Below, piece by piece: positions 32,700-45,646 of a stretch of DNA of 64,000 bases (its first letter is position 1; every line of letters begins with the position of its first letter). Origin of the DNA: Ancylostoma caninum (Eukaryota; Nematoda; Chromadorea; Rhabditida; Ancylostomatidae); contig JBAJFG010000632.1 in NCBI GenBank assembly GCA_037903475.1, positions 124,001-188,000 on the forward strand. Direction: 5' to 3'. The position numbers and the translations under genes were made by a program. A model generated the notes under the pieces. That model searched no databases. It was not told where the DNA came from and saw nothing but the letters and a program-made list of their open reading frames with translations.

Positions 32700-34380
32700 C
32701 ACTCTGAAAAGGTCGTTGTAGCCCTAAAATGTCGAGAAAGATTATCGTTATGCTTTAGTTGTGGATGTGATTAAGGTTAAAGCTATCAAGCTATAGTGTC
32801 CGATACCATAATGATCTCAATGAGACATGAATAGATTCCTCTCTTGGTGAGAAAATCTATCGAATTTTCATGGTGATTTGAGCAATCTCAAGAGTAAATT
32901 TATCGGGCACGAGTTTTATCGACTCATGATTCTGCGGAAAGTTGCGAAAGATTGTCCGAGATGGTATGGGACGGCCAGAAAGACTGTCTTCCCATGATAA
33001 TAGAGCAGACAACGCAAGGAGACGCAAAACCGTAGAATTGAAAACCAAGTCTGTTTTTTATGCATTCTTGAGTCGCAGCCGTAGGTGACGCGTGGTGCAT
33101 TGCTCAACAAAAAAGCAGAATCTATGCATAAGGGATGAGCAGATTATCCGTGTCCAGTTTTCCGTTTATCCGTCATCCATAGGTTCAGACTCACGCGTTG
33201 TCCTGACCGTTATCCGGGCTTCTACCACCAGACAACGCTTCGGACATACCAGAACTCCGTCGCGTTCAATGCGCGCTTCTCTCCGAAAGGCAATCAACTG
33301 AAGAAAAAATGACGCTGTTTTTCCTAACGCCTTTTGTGTCAGGTTTCATAAGTGGTTTCGATTCTTGGACTAAGGTGGAATCGTTTACTCTTGGACAGAA
33401 AGGACAATTCTTATGCAGGTTTTTAGGTTCTCTCGATGGGTGGTGTTCTGTATTATGGACCCTTATCCGTTATCCGTGATTCGCTATTTACTGCCTTGCT
33501 ATTTTATCTATTCATTTATTCTATACACTTGAAGTGTGCCGTCAAAAATCATAGAGCAGATACTGATTTGTGTACTACAGCATAGTATATGATAGAGAAA
33601 TCAACCCAAAAGGTGATGTGGTGGAGCATTCATGTTATAAGAATAAGGCCGGGTCAATGGTATTATCCCTCGTGAACGTAGATTTATGATTTGTAGTAAG
33701 AGATCCTAGATCTTCAACAGTGGCCGAGGTACGTATGGAATTAGTATAATTGAACAGCTACAGAGAAAAATTTAATGTAACACGTCCACCCGAGGAAGAA
33801 CATCATTATCCGTCGCATACCAAGATTGGGGAGAAATGGTAGGAGAACCAGACATAACCAGGAACTGGAGGAACAACACATGTAAAGCCATCTGTTAAAC
33901 AAAGCGCCCCAAGGCGGCTAGAGCGGCTAGAGATACGCGGCAGCACTCATAGACACCGTAATCTTGAGGCGCAGACTGCGGGGCGAAATGGCCGATTTTT
34001 AAGGACTCAGGCACGTTCGTTTCGGGACTCGCAATTACGCCACTACTGGCTCTCCCGCATGCACGAGGTAGTGATTTCATCACTTTCGCTGGCGTTCTCG
34101 CAGCATAGGAGCGAGGAAGTGTTTGCAAGCTTTCAGGCTGCACAATATACGCAGCAGGAAAACCACCCTTCCACTGTTGCGAAGCTTTAGGTGCCTCAAG
34201 TGAAGGGATGGACGGCTTATACATAAGAGAGCTGCAGCATGTCGGAAGATTAAGGGAGGCTGCGTGGTCGCCTCAGCTGGTGGGTGCTATTGTCCCATCC
34301 GCTGCTGAATCCTCGCAGCCACTGTGCACTCACGACATCCGGTCGTTTCGAGGAAGCTTCTGCACTAACACAGAGTGAAG
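32700..34380. other. About 1.7 kb without a recognised gene
   Basis: A minus-strand frame of 109 codons (34224-33895) shows no recognisable domain. TTTTCCGTTTATCCG-like motifs at 33140-33180 and 33470-33490 recall low-complexity repeats seen at 38520. Confidence 0.5.
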
Positions 34381-34389
34381 TCCAATATA

Positions 34390-34936
34390 TCAAGGTATGA
34401 CATTGTGTAACCAACCAACAATATACGGATACGGGTCCATCGAAGGAGGAACGGCCCACCGTGGCCCATTGGTGTGGGAGACGCCAGGATGCGGGTTCGC
34501 CAATATAGGATGGGTCTGCCGTGACCTAGATAACTGGAAAATACCAGGGTGCGGTTCAGCCAACTGTGAACGGGTTCGCTGTGGCCCAACAGTGATGACG
34601 ACGCCAGAATGCGGGTCCACCGATGGAGGAAGGGTCCGCTTTGACCCAATAGCGTGGAGAACACCAGGATACGAGTTCACTTTGGCCCAGTAGTATGGAG
34701 GATGGAGGGATACAGGTCTGCCGATGGAAAATGCTTCTGTGTTGACCCAGTAGTGAGGAAAGCGCACGAGTACGCCCTACGATGGAGAACTCATAAGAAG
34801 GACTTCATGTTTGTGCCATTTAAAGATTTGTTGTACTTCTTTATCAATTTTCTAGAGATTTGGCAAGTGCGAACCTTCTGCACATGTCCCAATTGGCTGC
34901 ACCACCCCACTTTCTAGCGTCCCGAAAGGGCGTTAG
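34390..34936 (+). mobile_element. Helitron-like family H2, truncated copy D (3' end plus tandem repeats)
   Basis: About six units of a roughly 57-bp repeat (anchors GGGTCCxCCGxxGGAxxAxxGGTCCGC and ACxCCAGGATxCGxGTTC) are followed by the family's 3' end ACTTTCTAGCGTCCCGAAA then GGGCGTTAG before a host T. The 5' portion found in copies A-C is missing. Confidence 0.65.
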
Positions 34937-34944
34937 TGTAAAGA

Positions 34945-37900
34945 AATGATCATTTCCAATTTATTGTCGCTAGTGCTCGGAAAGTCCTAATACCTTCAGA
35001 ATATCGCTTTTTCGTAATGTTTTCTGAAAGACACGAGTAGATTCCTGCAAATTCACGGAGAGCTTGCGTAACCACTTGATATCCTGAGAAAAAAGAATTG
35101 GATAAAATAGACGAATATTTTGAGGTATTTGTTCTGGGATCAAATGTTAGCCTATTCACTCTTCCATATGATGGTCTAAATATCCAGTATTTGCTGGGCC
35201 TCAATCTAGTTTCAAGTTTCAAAATTGGAAAGCGAAAACGAATTACTCTAATCTCTAACTACTCTTCTTTTTTGTAGACTATCCACTCTTAACTCAAATA
35301 ATCGTTCCTTATATGTCAAAGCTGTTTCCAAAGGATCTCTGGATTGGTGGGACTTATAATGCAATATTCTAGTGAACGCTCCTTGGACGCTTTCTATCTT
35401 CCGGATGTGTTTAACAAGGTAGGGGTACCAGATCTGCTAGCAATACTCTAAGTGCGGTAAAATATAAGACCTGTAGAGGCGAATCAGAATTTTAGGCTCG
35501 TTACCGTGAATATTACGGAATATCAGAGACAGCATTTTTCGAGCCTTATTAACCGCGGGGGTGATATGATTTGAGAAGGATAGTTTTGAATCTACTAGAA
35601 CGCCGAGATCTCTTACTTCATGTTTTCGATTAATTACGGTTCCATTTAAGTAATAATCCGTGTACGGAAGTTTTCCTAGGTGCAAGATCGCAGTTTTGTT
35701 CAAGTTAAGAAGCAAATGATGATCTTTTGACCACTTTGACATTGCCTCGATAGACCTGGATGGGGCAGAATGTGCGTCGTCAGCTGCAGCATTATCATAA
35801 TGTGCATAGATTTTAATATCATCGGCGTATATTTGGACTTTGATCTGTGGGCTAACTTTCAACAATGGGAGTGGGGGTAAATCCATGGTGTAAATTAGAA
35901 ATAGTAGTGGTGATAGAACACCTCCCGGGTGCACCTCGCTCGGACATCTGTAAGCTTCAGAGAAGCTACCATTGACTTTCACAGAGAGGTCAAAATAGAC
36001 AATGTCAACCGATTCGTCATTTCCTATAGCAGAGACCCAATCATGTAACGAATCAGCTAGCAAAGTAGTTGTCGAAGCACCAGGAAGGAAACCATGTTGT
36101 TCTAGCGGAATCGAATCACACTTGTCGAGCCAACACAGAATTTGGTTCCGTATCAGTTTCTCGAGTATTTTGATAGAGGGAGGATTTATACTTATGGGTC
36201 TGAAATCTACAAGAGAATGAGCGTTCACCTTTTTTTGGAATAGCTGTGACGATGGCCTTTTTCCAAATGAGGAGAACTTCACCATACATAAAGGAGGGAT
36301 ATATTAAATATACGGGTTAGAGGACGAAAAAGAGTCTTAGCGCAATTGCGGTGTATTATTTGTGGAATCCCATCGAAAGTTGCAGAAGTGGAAGGTTTAA
36401 GTGCACGCAAATATTTCAAAACCTGGGAGGGATAAACGTAGAGTTAAGAATCATACATACTTCCAGATTGGAAGCTGTCCGATAAAGGTTCAGTGGGTAC
36501 TTTATCGGATGAAAACACACTGGAAAAAGCGTTTGCTTTCACTTGATTGGTTATGTAGGTATTACCATTCTCATCACTAAGAGTCTGAAGCTTAGCACCA
36601 ATGCGACAAATTTTACGCATATGGGCATACAACGGTTTCAGATAAAGTGTCCTAGCATAGCTACGTTCACGGTTAGAAAGAAATTTCCGTACATGGAAGT
36701 CAGTATCAGCGCATACCTTTATATAGTTTGGGTTGTAGTTGAATTTGGAGATGTTCGGAATAATCCACGTTTCTGAGCAAATAAAGCGAATATGAGGAGG
36801 ATACCTAATCATAACTGAGAATTTACAGTAAGAAAAGGGTACAAATTAAGCAAGGCCTTCATATAATACATTGCAGAATCGTCTGTAGATGTCATCAATG
36901 GAAATATAATTATCGAATACATCCCACCAGTTGATGGTGTGTAGATATCTGTTCAGACCAATGAAGTCAGTTTTCGTATAGTCAGGTGATGGTAAGAGGA
37001 CGTTTTCCGAAAATTCAGTGTTCAATTTGAAAAGCAGAAGATGGTGGTAGATGTTCCTAGGGGTGGGAGATGACGAATTTTTTCTGCTAGAGGTGTGGAA
37101 GAGAAAATAAAGTGAAGAATGGATTGATCACGTGTCAGGAGCAAGTACATATTGCTGAAGTCCAATGCATCAGAAGAAGTTTATGAAACATTGAGAGGCA
37201 GTATTAGGTCTGTTTTTACATGAGTTACATCAATATTGAAATCTCCCAAAATAACCAACGGATCTGTCGTAGAACAAATGCAAGCAAGATTAATCAAAAG
37301 AGTGTCATCATCATTCTTCAGAGAATTAGGGGGTCGATACACTAAAATAAAACGAATGTTATTGGGATACAGTAGATCGATGGAAAGGACATCTGAGCAG
37401 CTTTGGCAGTGAACAGTAGTTTCAACTGCATAGAAAATCTCTTTCATCAAACAGAAAACATCACCACCTTTCCGGTTGGATCGGCCAAGTCGAAATATAG
37501 AATATGAGATTCCACCTATCAGTTCCGAGTCAGTGATCTTAGATGACAGCCAGGATTCAGTTACAAAAAGAAAATCATTGTTATATTCTGACCAAAAAGA
37601 ATGCAAAATATGGATTTTGTTTACAATACTTCTAGAATTCAAAAGAAAGCAAGACACTTTACCTTGGTTCACTGGGAGTTTTCCTGTTTTTTGCCGATAT
37701 TAAGTTCAGCAACACGACGAAGCTCACCACGATGCACAACCCATTCCTTAAAACCTCTTTCCCTATTTCTCTCTCTAGCCAACTGACGCAATTCGTAATC
37801 TTTCTGACGTTCAGTCTCGGTCATACTTCTCCTAATGAAAAGGTCGGGATAGCCAGGAAGCTTCAGAAGTCGAGCATTAGCTAACCCCATTAGCTAACCA

Positions 37901-38338
37901 ATAATGTTTCGACGGGAATACGATTTTAACTAGTCTTGGACGCTTCGGGTCAAATTTTCCCATACGATATAGCTCCGATGGGCGACACTCGATCTGAAGA
38001 GCCGACAAAACATTTTCCACTTTAGCCTCCAGATCTTTCATGCGCATGCTAGGGCTAATATCCGCTGGTGCTTCTTCCAGTCCGGCAAGGACTATGCTAC
38101 GACCTCTTTTTTCACTTTCAATCATCGCCAAGCGCTCTACCTTAACCTTCTCGCTCAAAGCCAAAAACATCTTATTTATAACGGGATCGCTGTTCCTAGC
38201 CATGATGGCGCTAACAAGTTCAGCTGAAATAAATTTACTGCAGTCATCACCGTTATGACTAGAAACAGCTTCGACAGGATTGATTGTGGATGAACTAACT
38301 GAAGCTTGCTTGCTGGAGCGAATGGATTTACGTGGCAT
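34945..38338 (-). pseudogene. CR1-like LINE, broken (ORF1, AP endonuclease, RT)
   Basis: Read on the minus strand. ORF1 starts at the ATG at 38338 (MPRKSIRSSKQ), has a helical segment and a conserved core (GRSIVLAGLEE, CRPSELYRMGKFDPKRPRLVK), and is put out of frame near 37890. Endonuclease at 37672-37181 (LLNSRSIVNKI, VTESWLSS, RKGGDVFCL, VYRPPN, LVILGDFNIDV). Linker at 36812-36444. RT at 36285-35437 (DFRPISI, GFLPGAST, PGGVLSPLLF, YADDIKIYAH). RT C terminus to about 34945. In the RT, VYFDLS is followed directly by VKVNGSFSEA, so the segment containing KAFD and the palm helix is deleted. A dead copy. Confidence 0.85.
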
Positions 38339-38344
38339 GATAAC

Positions 38345-38510
38345 AGTCGGTAAGCAACTTGCAAATTGCAACAACAAACGAATGGAAAGTACATCTGAGC
38401 AGCTTTGGCAGTGAACATTAGTTTTAACTGCATAGAAAATACCTTTCATCAAACAGAAAACACCACCACCTTTTCGGTTGGATCGGTCAAGTCGAAATAT
38501 AGAAAATGGG
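38345..38510 (-). pseudogene. Fragment of a second CR1-like endonuclease, same orientation
   Basis: Repeats the endonuclease segment seen at 37350-37510 (GIFYAVKTNVHCQSCSDVLSI against EIFYAVETTVHCQSCSDVLSI) directly 5' of ORF1. This is a head-to-tail remnant of another copy of the same family. Confidence 0.75.
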
Positions 38511-39042
38511 GTTCCTGGTCAATCCGTTATCCGAAGGTCATGGAAACCTCGCATCCGCTCATCCCTGCTATGCACGTGGAGGCACATATTCAGGAAATCC
38601 GTCTGGGTACGCAATTTCTTGTCGAAACCTGCTGATGAAGCTCTGCATTACATGAAGACCTCGTTAATGCTTCTCACCAATCAATTACTCACTTAGAAAT
38701 GATAACCAGAAGCGAGCTTTCAAAACTTCTCAGATAAACAAACACACACGCAAAAACGAAAGGATTGAGCCCTAGTTAGAAGTGCTGCTGTTGTCTTGTG
38801 AGCCTTGAAAATCACTGAATATCCTACATGGTAAGTCCAAAACATAAATCCGCTTTTAGTAATAATATGACTAATTCATCGTTGAGTGTTCCAGTGTATT
38901 TGTGCTGGGATGAATAAAAATGGTGGTAGCACAAACAGTGTGCTCAGAGAGGATGTTGTGCAGGCAGTGCCCGTAGGTAGAGTTTATTGCCGGACGCAAT
39001 GAATGAACCATACTTGGATGACCCCTTTATATTTACCCTTTA

Positions 39043-40316
39043 TTAGGTTGGTGCAAAAATAATGCGCGTTTTTATGCCTTTGAATCCGAACCTCATAACT
39101 CCTTTCAAAATTGATCTTCTTCAATAGGCTTAAAATTATTGTAGTCCGCAAATCTTTAGCACTGAGATAGACGTTTTCCGACTACGGTGCCGTTCTGACA
39201 GGACCTTCTAGAATCGACAAACTTCCGGAGGGCAGTTTTGGTATCACTTTAGTCTTCGAGAAAATTCTCCCGGAAGAAGTCGCCCAGGTTCTCGGGGAAG
39301 CGGGAGTCGGTGAGCGAGAAGCTTGCTGATTATGATGTAGGAGTCCGAGCTTCCTAGCTCAGTTGCTCGAACCTGTGAAGAATCTTTCGTGCAGGGTGTG
39401 CCTGCACGGTACCGTGTAGGAGTGAAGAATCCATTTTATTGAGCAGCGCTGGGGTCACACCGTGAAGTTTCTAATTTATTTCATTTACGTCTTGAAACCA
39501 CTTACCAGATTAGGAAGAATGAATGAGCTACACTGAGCAATTTTGGCAGCAGTTCACCACAAAGTCGCCGTGACCTTATTTTGGTGTTGCTTCGGTTTCT
39601 GGGAGTATTTCGGTGCATGTTCCTCGTCCAACTGTTGAGCAAGGCACCTCATTTTGTCGAAGAGGGTCTATACTTCATATTTAATCACTAAGCGACCGAC
39701 TGTTTGGTGGCAATTTTTTCACTAAAAGGTGCGAAGCACACCCTCAACGAGGATCAATGTGGTACTCGCTCAGTGTGCGCGACATCAACTCGTCGAGCTT
39801 TATCATCTTCCCATTTTTACTGAAGGGAGGGATGGTCTGACAACAATCACCGGCAATGTTCTGCGAAACCAAGTATGTTGTTTTGGATGGGTGCTGTTTG
39901 ATAACTGTCATCAGTTGGGGGTCGCAAACCCCAGGAAGACCTATGCGACATTCCTAACTTTCGAAGCAAGGCACACCAAGCCAAAAAATCCGGGAGCAGC
40001 TCGGCGAGATGCATTCGCTCACACTCCCTTCGCCAAAACTATGGTGGTATTCTGAGCGATTCCTGCTTCAACGTTGTCGAGTATCAGCTCGCTGAAAAGA
40101 GTTTGACAAAAAACTTGTTTTGGAGCCTTTCGTTCCACAGCTAAAAATTCGCCAAAAACATGAACTTCGCTCAAAATGCATGAGATATTTGAAAAGGCCA
40201 TGAAATTTGCTACAAAATCATGTGCAACTTCTCATACAGATGATAAGAAACACGGAAATTTTTCTGCACCGAAGACGAAGCAGCGAGAAAAGCCCATTAT
40301 TTTTGCACCAACCTAA
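39043..40316. mobile_element. Mariner-type element inserted in the Gypsy 3' LTR
   Basis: Inverted ends TTAGGTTGGTGCAAAAATAA on both sides, flanked by TA (39041-39042 and 40317-40318); 1,274 bp, the size of a complete mariner. The ends match the Hsmar1/bandit style known from mammals and hookworms. I could not read a D,D34D transposase in any frame, so it is a decayed or non-autonomous copy. It post-dates the LTR element. Confidence 0.8.
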
Positions 40317-40399
40317 TATTATGCTGGGTCAAAGTACATCACACAGACTAACATAAACATCGGGGTTCAAAGTTCATATCTAACACCTCCCCTTTTTGA

Positions 40400-42330
40400 A
40401 AGATCATATCACGAGTTGGTTCCACGAGAGCGGTAGCTCTTCTGAACTGGGTCGATGTCGAGACGTCCTGGAGCTCTGCGCATGCGTGTAGATCTTCGAA
40501 GTTGAGATACGTCCTGAGTAGTAAGCGTTGTCGATTCCTTGACATTGCCCCTGAGTGTGGTACTGGAATGAATCGGAGATTGAGGTCTCTCTAAGTCGAA
40601 CATCTCGAATAGTGTGTCCATATCGTCAGTTGTATTGTGATCCCCTTCTCCGGAACGTATTCTGGGTTGGTTTGTGTGTCGTATCCATGTTTCTTTTCCA
40701 ACAAGGACTTCTTAGAGGACTCGTCCCAGGTGTCGGAGTTCTTGTGCGTTCGTCCAGCGTTGCTGACCCTTGTGAGTTTTCACAAGTACGGGATCTCCTA
40801 CCTTGAAAGTTCTCCGCCTGGCTCCATGTTTAGGTTGAATTGTCTTACCATGGTCGGTTGATGTCTAACGACTTGTCTGGCACGGTGGGCTTCAACGATG
40901 ATAGTGATGTTCAGAGTTTTCTTCCAAGGCATAGTTCCGCAGGCGACTTGGATCCTTCGAGTCTCGGGTTCGGAGTCGTTCGATAGGTGAACAGAAGTGT
41001 CTGGAGGATTTCTGATAGGGTCCCTTTCCCTTTTAACTAGAGCAAGCTTCGTTTGAAAGTGTCGATGAGGCGTTCCGCCTGACCGTTAGACTGCGGGTGG
41101 CAAAAAGATTTGTTGTATTCCGTTCTTCAAGCAGAAATTCTTGAATTCTGCTGAGGTGAATTGGGTGCAATTGTCGGAGACAAGAGTTTCTGGCATCCCA
41201 AATCTGGCAAATATTTGACGTAGGAGATGGATCGTGGGGCTTGAAGTTGTACGATCTGTGGTGAGAATTTCTGGCCACTTTGAATAGGCGTCCACGACGA
41301 CTAAGAAGTTGGAGCCTTTGAAGTTCCTGCGTAGTCAATGTCCTTGTCCATGGCTCCTTCGGAATCGGCCATGAAGCGAGCGTTACCTTCACAGGGAATT
41401 TGGCGGCGGATGAACATCTTGTGCAACGACGAACGGTTTCTTCGACGTCCTTGTCGATTCCGGGTCTGTAAGCGTAGCTGCGAGCGAGTGCTTTTATTCG
41501 CTCAATCCCTGGATGGCCATGATGAAGTTGGCGAAGTACTATCTGTTGTAGGTTCTTCGGTATTACCACATGTTTGGCGAGTAAAAGGCCTCCGTTCAGC
41601 ATGGAGAGAGAGAGTCACGGCGGTTGTAGAAGCATTGTATTTCGGCATTGTTGGTGGACTTCGACCATTTCCCTTCAATGCATGTCTTGATTAGTTGGAG
41701 GAGGCGATCGTTGGTTGTTGCCTCTTTTATTTCATCAGCCGTGACTGATAAGGCTCGTATTGTATTGGTGAATACATGCTGGATGTCCGCATCCACTGAT
41801 ATAGCTGCGATGACTCGATCCTCATCGATTGTCGGCTGGGATGCGATGAGTCTGGAGAGTGCGTCTGCCTGTTCTAGGCTTGTGATGGTTCGGTACTGAA
41901 TGCTGAAATCGGATTCTAAGAGCATTGTTGCCCACCTTTAAAGTCGATTTGCAGTGTAGACCGGGATCCCTTTCTTCGAGCCAAAGATTGCTAGGAGTGG
42001 TTTGTGTTCCGTCAAGAGCGTGAACTTGTGTCCGTGAAGCATTTTGTGGAAATTCTGTATGGCATAGATGAGTGCAAGACCTTCTTTCTCAATTTGGCTG
42101 TAGTTCTTCTCGGCTGGTAGAAGTGAGCGAGAAGCGTGGGCGATTGCTCTCTCCGATTCATTGGGATATCGGTGTGAGATGACTGCACCGATACCATAGT
42201 TGGGTGCATCTGCGCGACTACGATTCCTTGCCTGGGATCTTAGTGGGCAAGAAGTAAATCGGAAGTGAGCCTTTGCTTCGCTTTGTTGAAACTGTCGTTG
42301 CAGCCAGTAGTCTTTGAAACTGTTCCTCAG
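40400..42330 (-). pseudogene. Remnant Gypsy pol: RNase H and integrase
   Basis: RNase H part at about 42200-41940 in broken frames, with its C-terminal tail at 41925-41600 (EQADALSRL). Integrase zinc-binding part around 41560-41380 (HHGHPGIERIKALARSYAYRPGIDKDVEE..CTRC: HxxH..CxxC) and catalytic core (DAYSKWPEI, FGMPETLVSDNCTQFTS at 41295-41130). The C-terminal part near 40621-40409 is basic (RSTRMRRAPGRLD). The frame shifts between core and zinc finger. Not functional. Confidence 0.85.
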
Positions 42331-42551
42331 AGATCATCATTACTTCGTTGTCGCTCTCCTTGCTGCTTCTTCTTGACTCCTGATCGCCACTGTTGTGTAG
42401 GCGGTCCCGGTAGATAGAGTTTATTGCCGGACGCAATGAATGAACCATACTTGGATAACCTTTTTATATATTATGCTGGGTCAAAGTACATCACACAGAC
42501 ACCAAAGTTCAACATAAACATCGGGGTTCAAAGTTCATATCTAACAGAGGA

Positions 42552-45500
42552 AGAACTACGTGGGCGCCGGCGGTGAGAAAGGTTCAATTCACTGCACTTG
42601 ACGAAGCATGGATGTACAATATCCTCGCTAACCCCGTTTAAAGGCAGCCCCACAGAATTTCCTCTTCTTAGGTCTTGCTCCAATCGTGATCCAATCGATT
42701 GTGGAGTCAATATTGCAATAAGAGTAGTGGTTAGAACTTTTTTCCATCACAAGTAATCACAGGCAGTACCTGGATCAGCAGGATCACTAGACAGCATGTT
42801 TGACGTGTTCTCATGCTACCACTGAGCACTAAAATCATCCTTGGAGCGCGAAAAATAGCGACCGTCAGCTGACTGTGCAATGATTGTGAGTGGCAGTCCT
42901 TCACGTCAACGTTCTCACAACTCATTTCAAACAAAATTACATTTTTCATCTTCAGCTTTCCCTCATTTACTTCCCTTTCTCTTATTATTAGTCTATAAAC
43001 TATTTCCCCATCCAGAACATCTAATTCTACAAATATTGCACATATCTGAATTAATTGGTTTTTTAAAGTTACCAACTGATTTTTTTTATTTCCCGAGTTA
43101 TGTCCTTATCAGTCTGGCCGTCCGGCACTTCCAGACTTCCATTAGTGCTCGCTTCGCTTGTGTTCTTCACAGTTTTAGGGGGCATGAATAATTTACTGAT
43201 TCAGTGCATTCGATCTCGTAAAATGATTTGTGTTGTTTAGCTGGCAGGTGTGGTAATTTAGATAAGAGTCTATCGGTGTATATAAACAGAATGAAAAGGG
43301 TGGTCGATTCAGACACAAACGGAATGTAATGTGGAAGAAGAATGTGGGAAAAACAATTAGCATCCAGGTGATCATAGGGATAGAGTAAGAGTGTAGGGCG
43401 AAGTTGATGACGGAACACCAAGCATCCAGAAATGGACCCACGTAGCGACATTTCGCCAGTTTTGAACGCCAGCGAACCGTTACCATGCGGTTGGACCCAC
43501 CTTGTGGTGTTCTCTCACTTTCGGGCGCAGGCGCTACCTTACCATAGTGATGGATTCGTCTCGATGCGTTTCCCCACTTTCGGGCGCCGGGGCACTCTTA
43601 TTAGAGTGGCGGATCTGTCTCCTCATTTGCTGGCGTCGGCGCCCCCTTACCACAGCGTGGATCTGTCTCCCCCACTCTCATGCGCCAGCGCACCCTTGTC
43701 ACAGCGGTGAACTCGTACCCCTCACTTCCGGGCTCCGGCTCAGCCTTCAAACCACGTCGCTCTGCACTCCCCTACCATTACAGCTTCTCTTCATTCTTTG
43801 AACCTCACCATACCCATCTCCATCATATTGTTTACTCATCATCACTGGCCAACCAGGGAATTTCGTTCCAACCATACAGCCAGACGTGACAGAAGTAAGC
43901 CCATTATTATGAGTCATGGTGATAAACATCCCATTTTCTCGCTCTCTGTGCTCCTTCTGTCTCAAGAAACCTGCTTTATTAGTCAAATATCCGATGCTGC
44001 AAAAAATAGGTGGCGCTATCCACTCTTTTGTTCGACCCCATACGTGTAGCTCGACCACCCTGCTCCAACCTACCGAGACAGAAGCATCCGAAAGCCGTTT
44101 TTGCATAAGTTCTCGCGGAATTGCACACTTCGCTCATAGTCTTCATGGTCAAAAATCTAATGTACGCTGCAATCTCGGAAACGGCGTGCAGAAGTTGAAA
44201 ACTGTGGTTTTATGTCATACGGGATATTATGCTTGAATCGATTGCGGTCCTTGCCACCCGTTTTATCTCGCAGCACATTGCGTTTTAACAAATTTATAGA
44301 AATGGAGCGAAAATGACGCAAATTCGCGCATAGTATTCATTTGTAAAGAATATAGCGAGGGCACCTCACAGTCCCTCCCTAGGACATAGACGGATTTTTT
44401 GAATGATTGCGTAGAGAGCATGCCTCAAGTGAGAGGGTCGAGTTGGTCCCGCCGCGATTCTTGGGCCGCAACGCTACAAAACCTCACGCGCATCCTTCTC
44501 TTTCCGACAAAGACTGTAAGCACCTTCAGAAAACGATGTAAGCCTGGCCAAGTGAGTGACCTCCTCCAATCTTAATCAATAAGTAACCGTCATCATCTAT
44601 CATAGAAATTATTCAAATTGACAACACTTTGCACAACGGATATGATTCCACTACTCCGACCCATGAAGAAAACAACTCGTGTTCCAGTATTTCACATAAA
44701 AAGAGATGACTGCAGTTCTGAAAAAGCAACACGAACAACACGAACCGCATTTCACGTTGTTAGCACGGAGAAGAAAAGCGACCCGACCGAATACACAAGC
44801 AACTGTCACGAGCGCCCATGATAGCAGGTATGGCAACAACAACAAAAATGTATTCCTAGAATGATATCAACTTCTGGGAAGGAACAGCAGAGAAATTCAA
44901 CCGCTCACCGGTTCCCGCTCGCAGACAGGAAAAACACGTTTTCTAGCACTATCAGTACGGAGAAAACCACTGAGATTATTGCAATGGCGAGAAAAATGTT
45001 CCTGGAAAATTGGGGCTTTTTGGCTCAAAGCCATACCTATGAAGCAGTCGGTCCAACAAATATCGGACAAAACGTTACCTGTAGGGCTTCAAACGAATAG
45101 CTATGGCTGGAGTGATCCAACCTCTCATCGCTGAGTGGCAGATAATTCAAAGCAACAAGACTTCGCTTGAGTAGCGTGTTCCTGAATCTCATGGATGAGT
45201 GATAACAATGCTCATTAGAAAACGATACATATTGTTAATGTGTTTAATTCAAAAGCAGCTACTCCTTTAGTTTTTTCAACTACACATTAATTCTGGAAGA
45301 GGACAACAAGTTTGGATGCTGACATGAGAAAGGGAGGAGAGAGAGGCGTGAGAAGCTGCTACCGCGAAAATGCTTTCGTCCCGGAGCCAGCTATGCTTAC
45401 GGCTTCGCACGTCATCACTGAAGTTCTTCCCCGATAAGCAATTAGCCAGTGTGAGTGTCCATGCCATCACCTTTATTAGACTGGTAACAAATTTGTTCGG

Positions 45501-45646
45501 CCAAAAGCTTGCTGACAAATTGTTCTTGGAAAGGCTGGCCGACAACATGTCTTTTCTCTTCCTCATCGACAATTTGTCGGGAGAAAAGCTTGTCGACAAC
45601 TTGGTTGGGTGGCACGATGACGTCAAACTTGTCGGCAGCGATTTGA
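42552..45646. other. About 3.1 kb without a recognised gene; contains a minisatellite
   Basis: At 43440-43740 about five copies of a roughly 56-bp repeat (CTTACCATAGTG..GGATCTGTCTC..CACTTTCGGGCGC) are present. A degenerate ACAATTTGTCGGGAGAAAAG repeat lies at 45510-45600. A TTAAAGGCAGC end at 42638 may be a solo MITE end. No host gene recognised. Confidence 0.55.

Larger units (their letters stand above)
38954..42546 (-). mobile_element. Ty3/Gypsy LTR retrotransposon, internally deleted
   Basis: LTRs begin and end TG..CA on the minus strand (TGTTAGATATGAAC .. CACAACA). The 5' LTR is 42546-42391 (156 bp). The 3' LTR is 40385-38954, interrupted by a mariner-type insertion. A 5-bp target duplication GAGGA is present at 38949-38953 and 42547-42551. 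A polypurine tract AAAAAGGGGAGG abuts the 3' LTR (40397-40386), and a TGG start two bases after the 5' LTR is a candidate primer site. The internal region is only about 2 kb: a gag-like start (SEEQFQRLLAAT, near 42340) runs directly into RNase H, so most of gag, protease and RT is gone. Confidence 0.9.
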
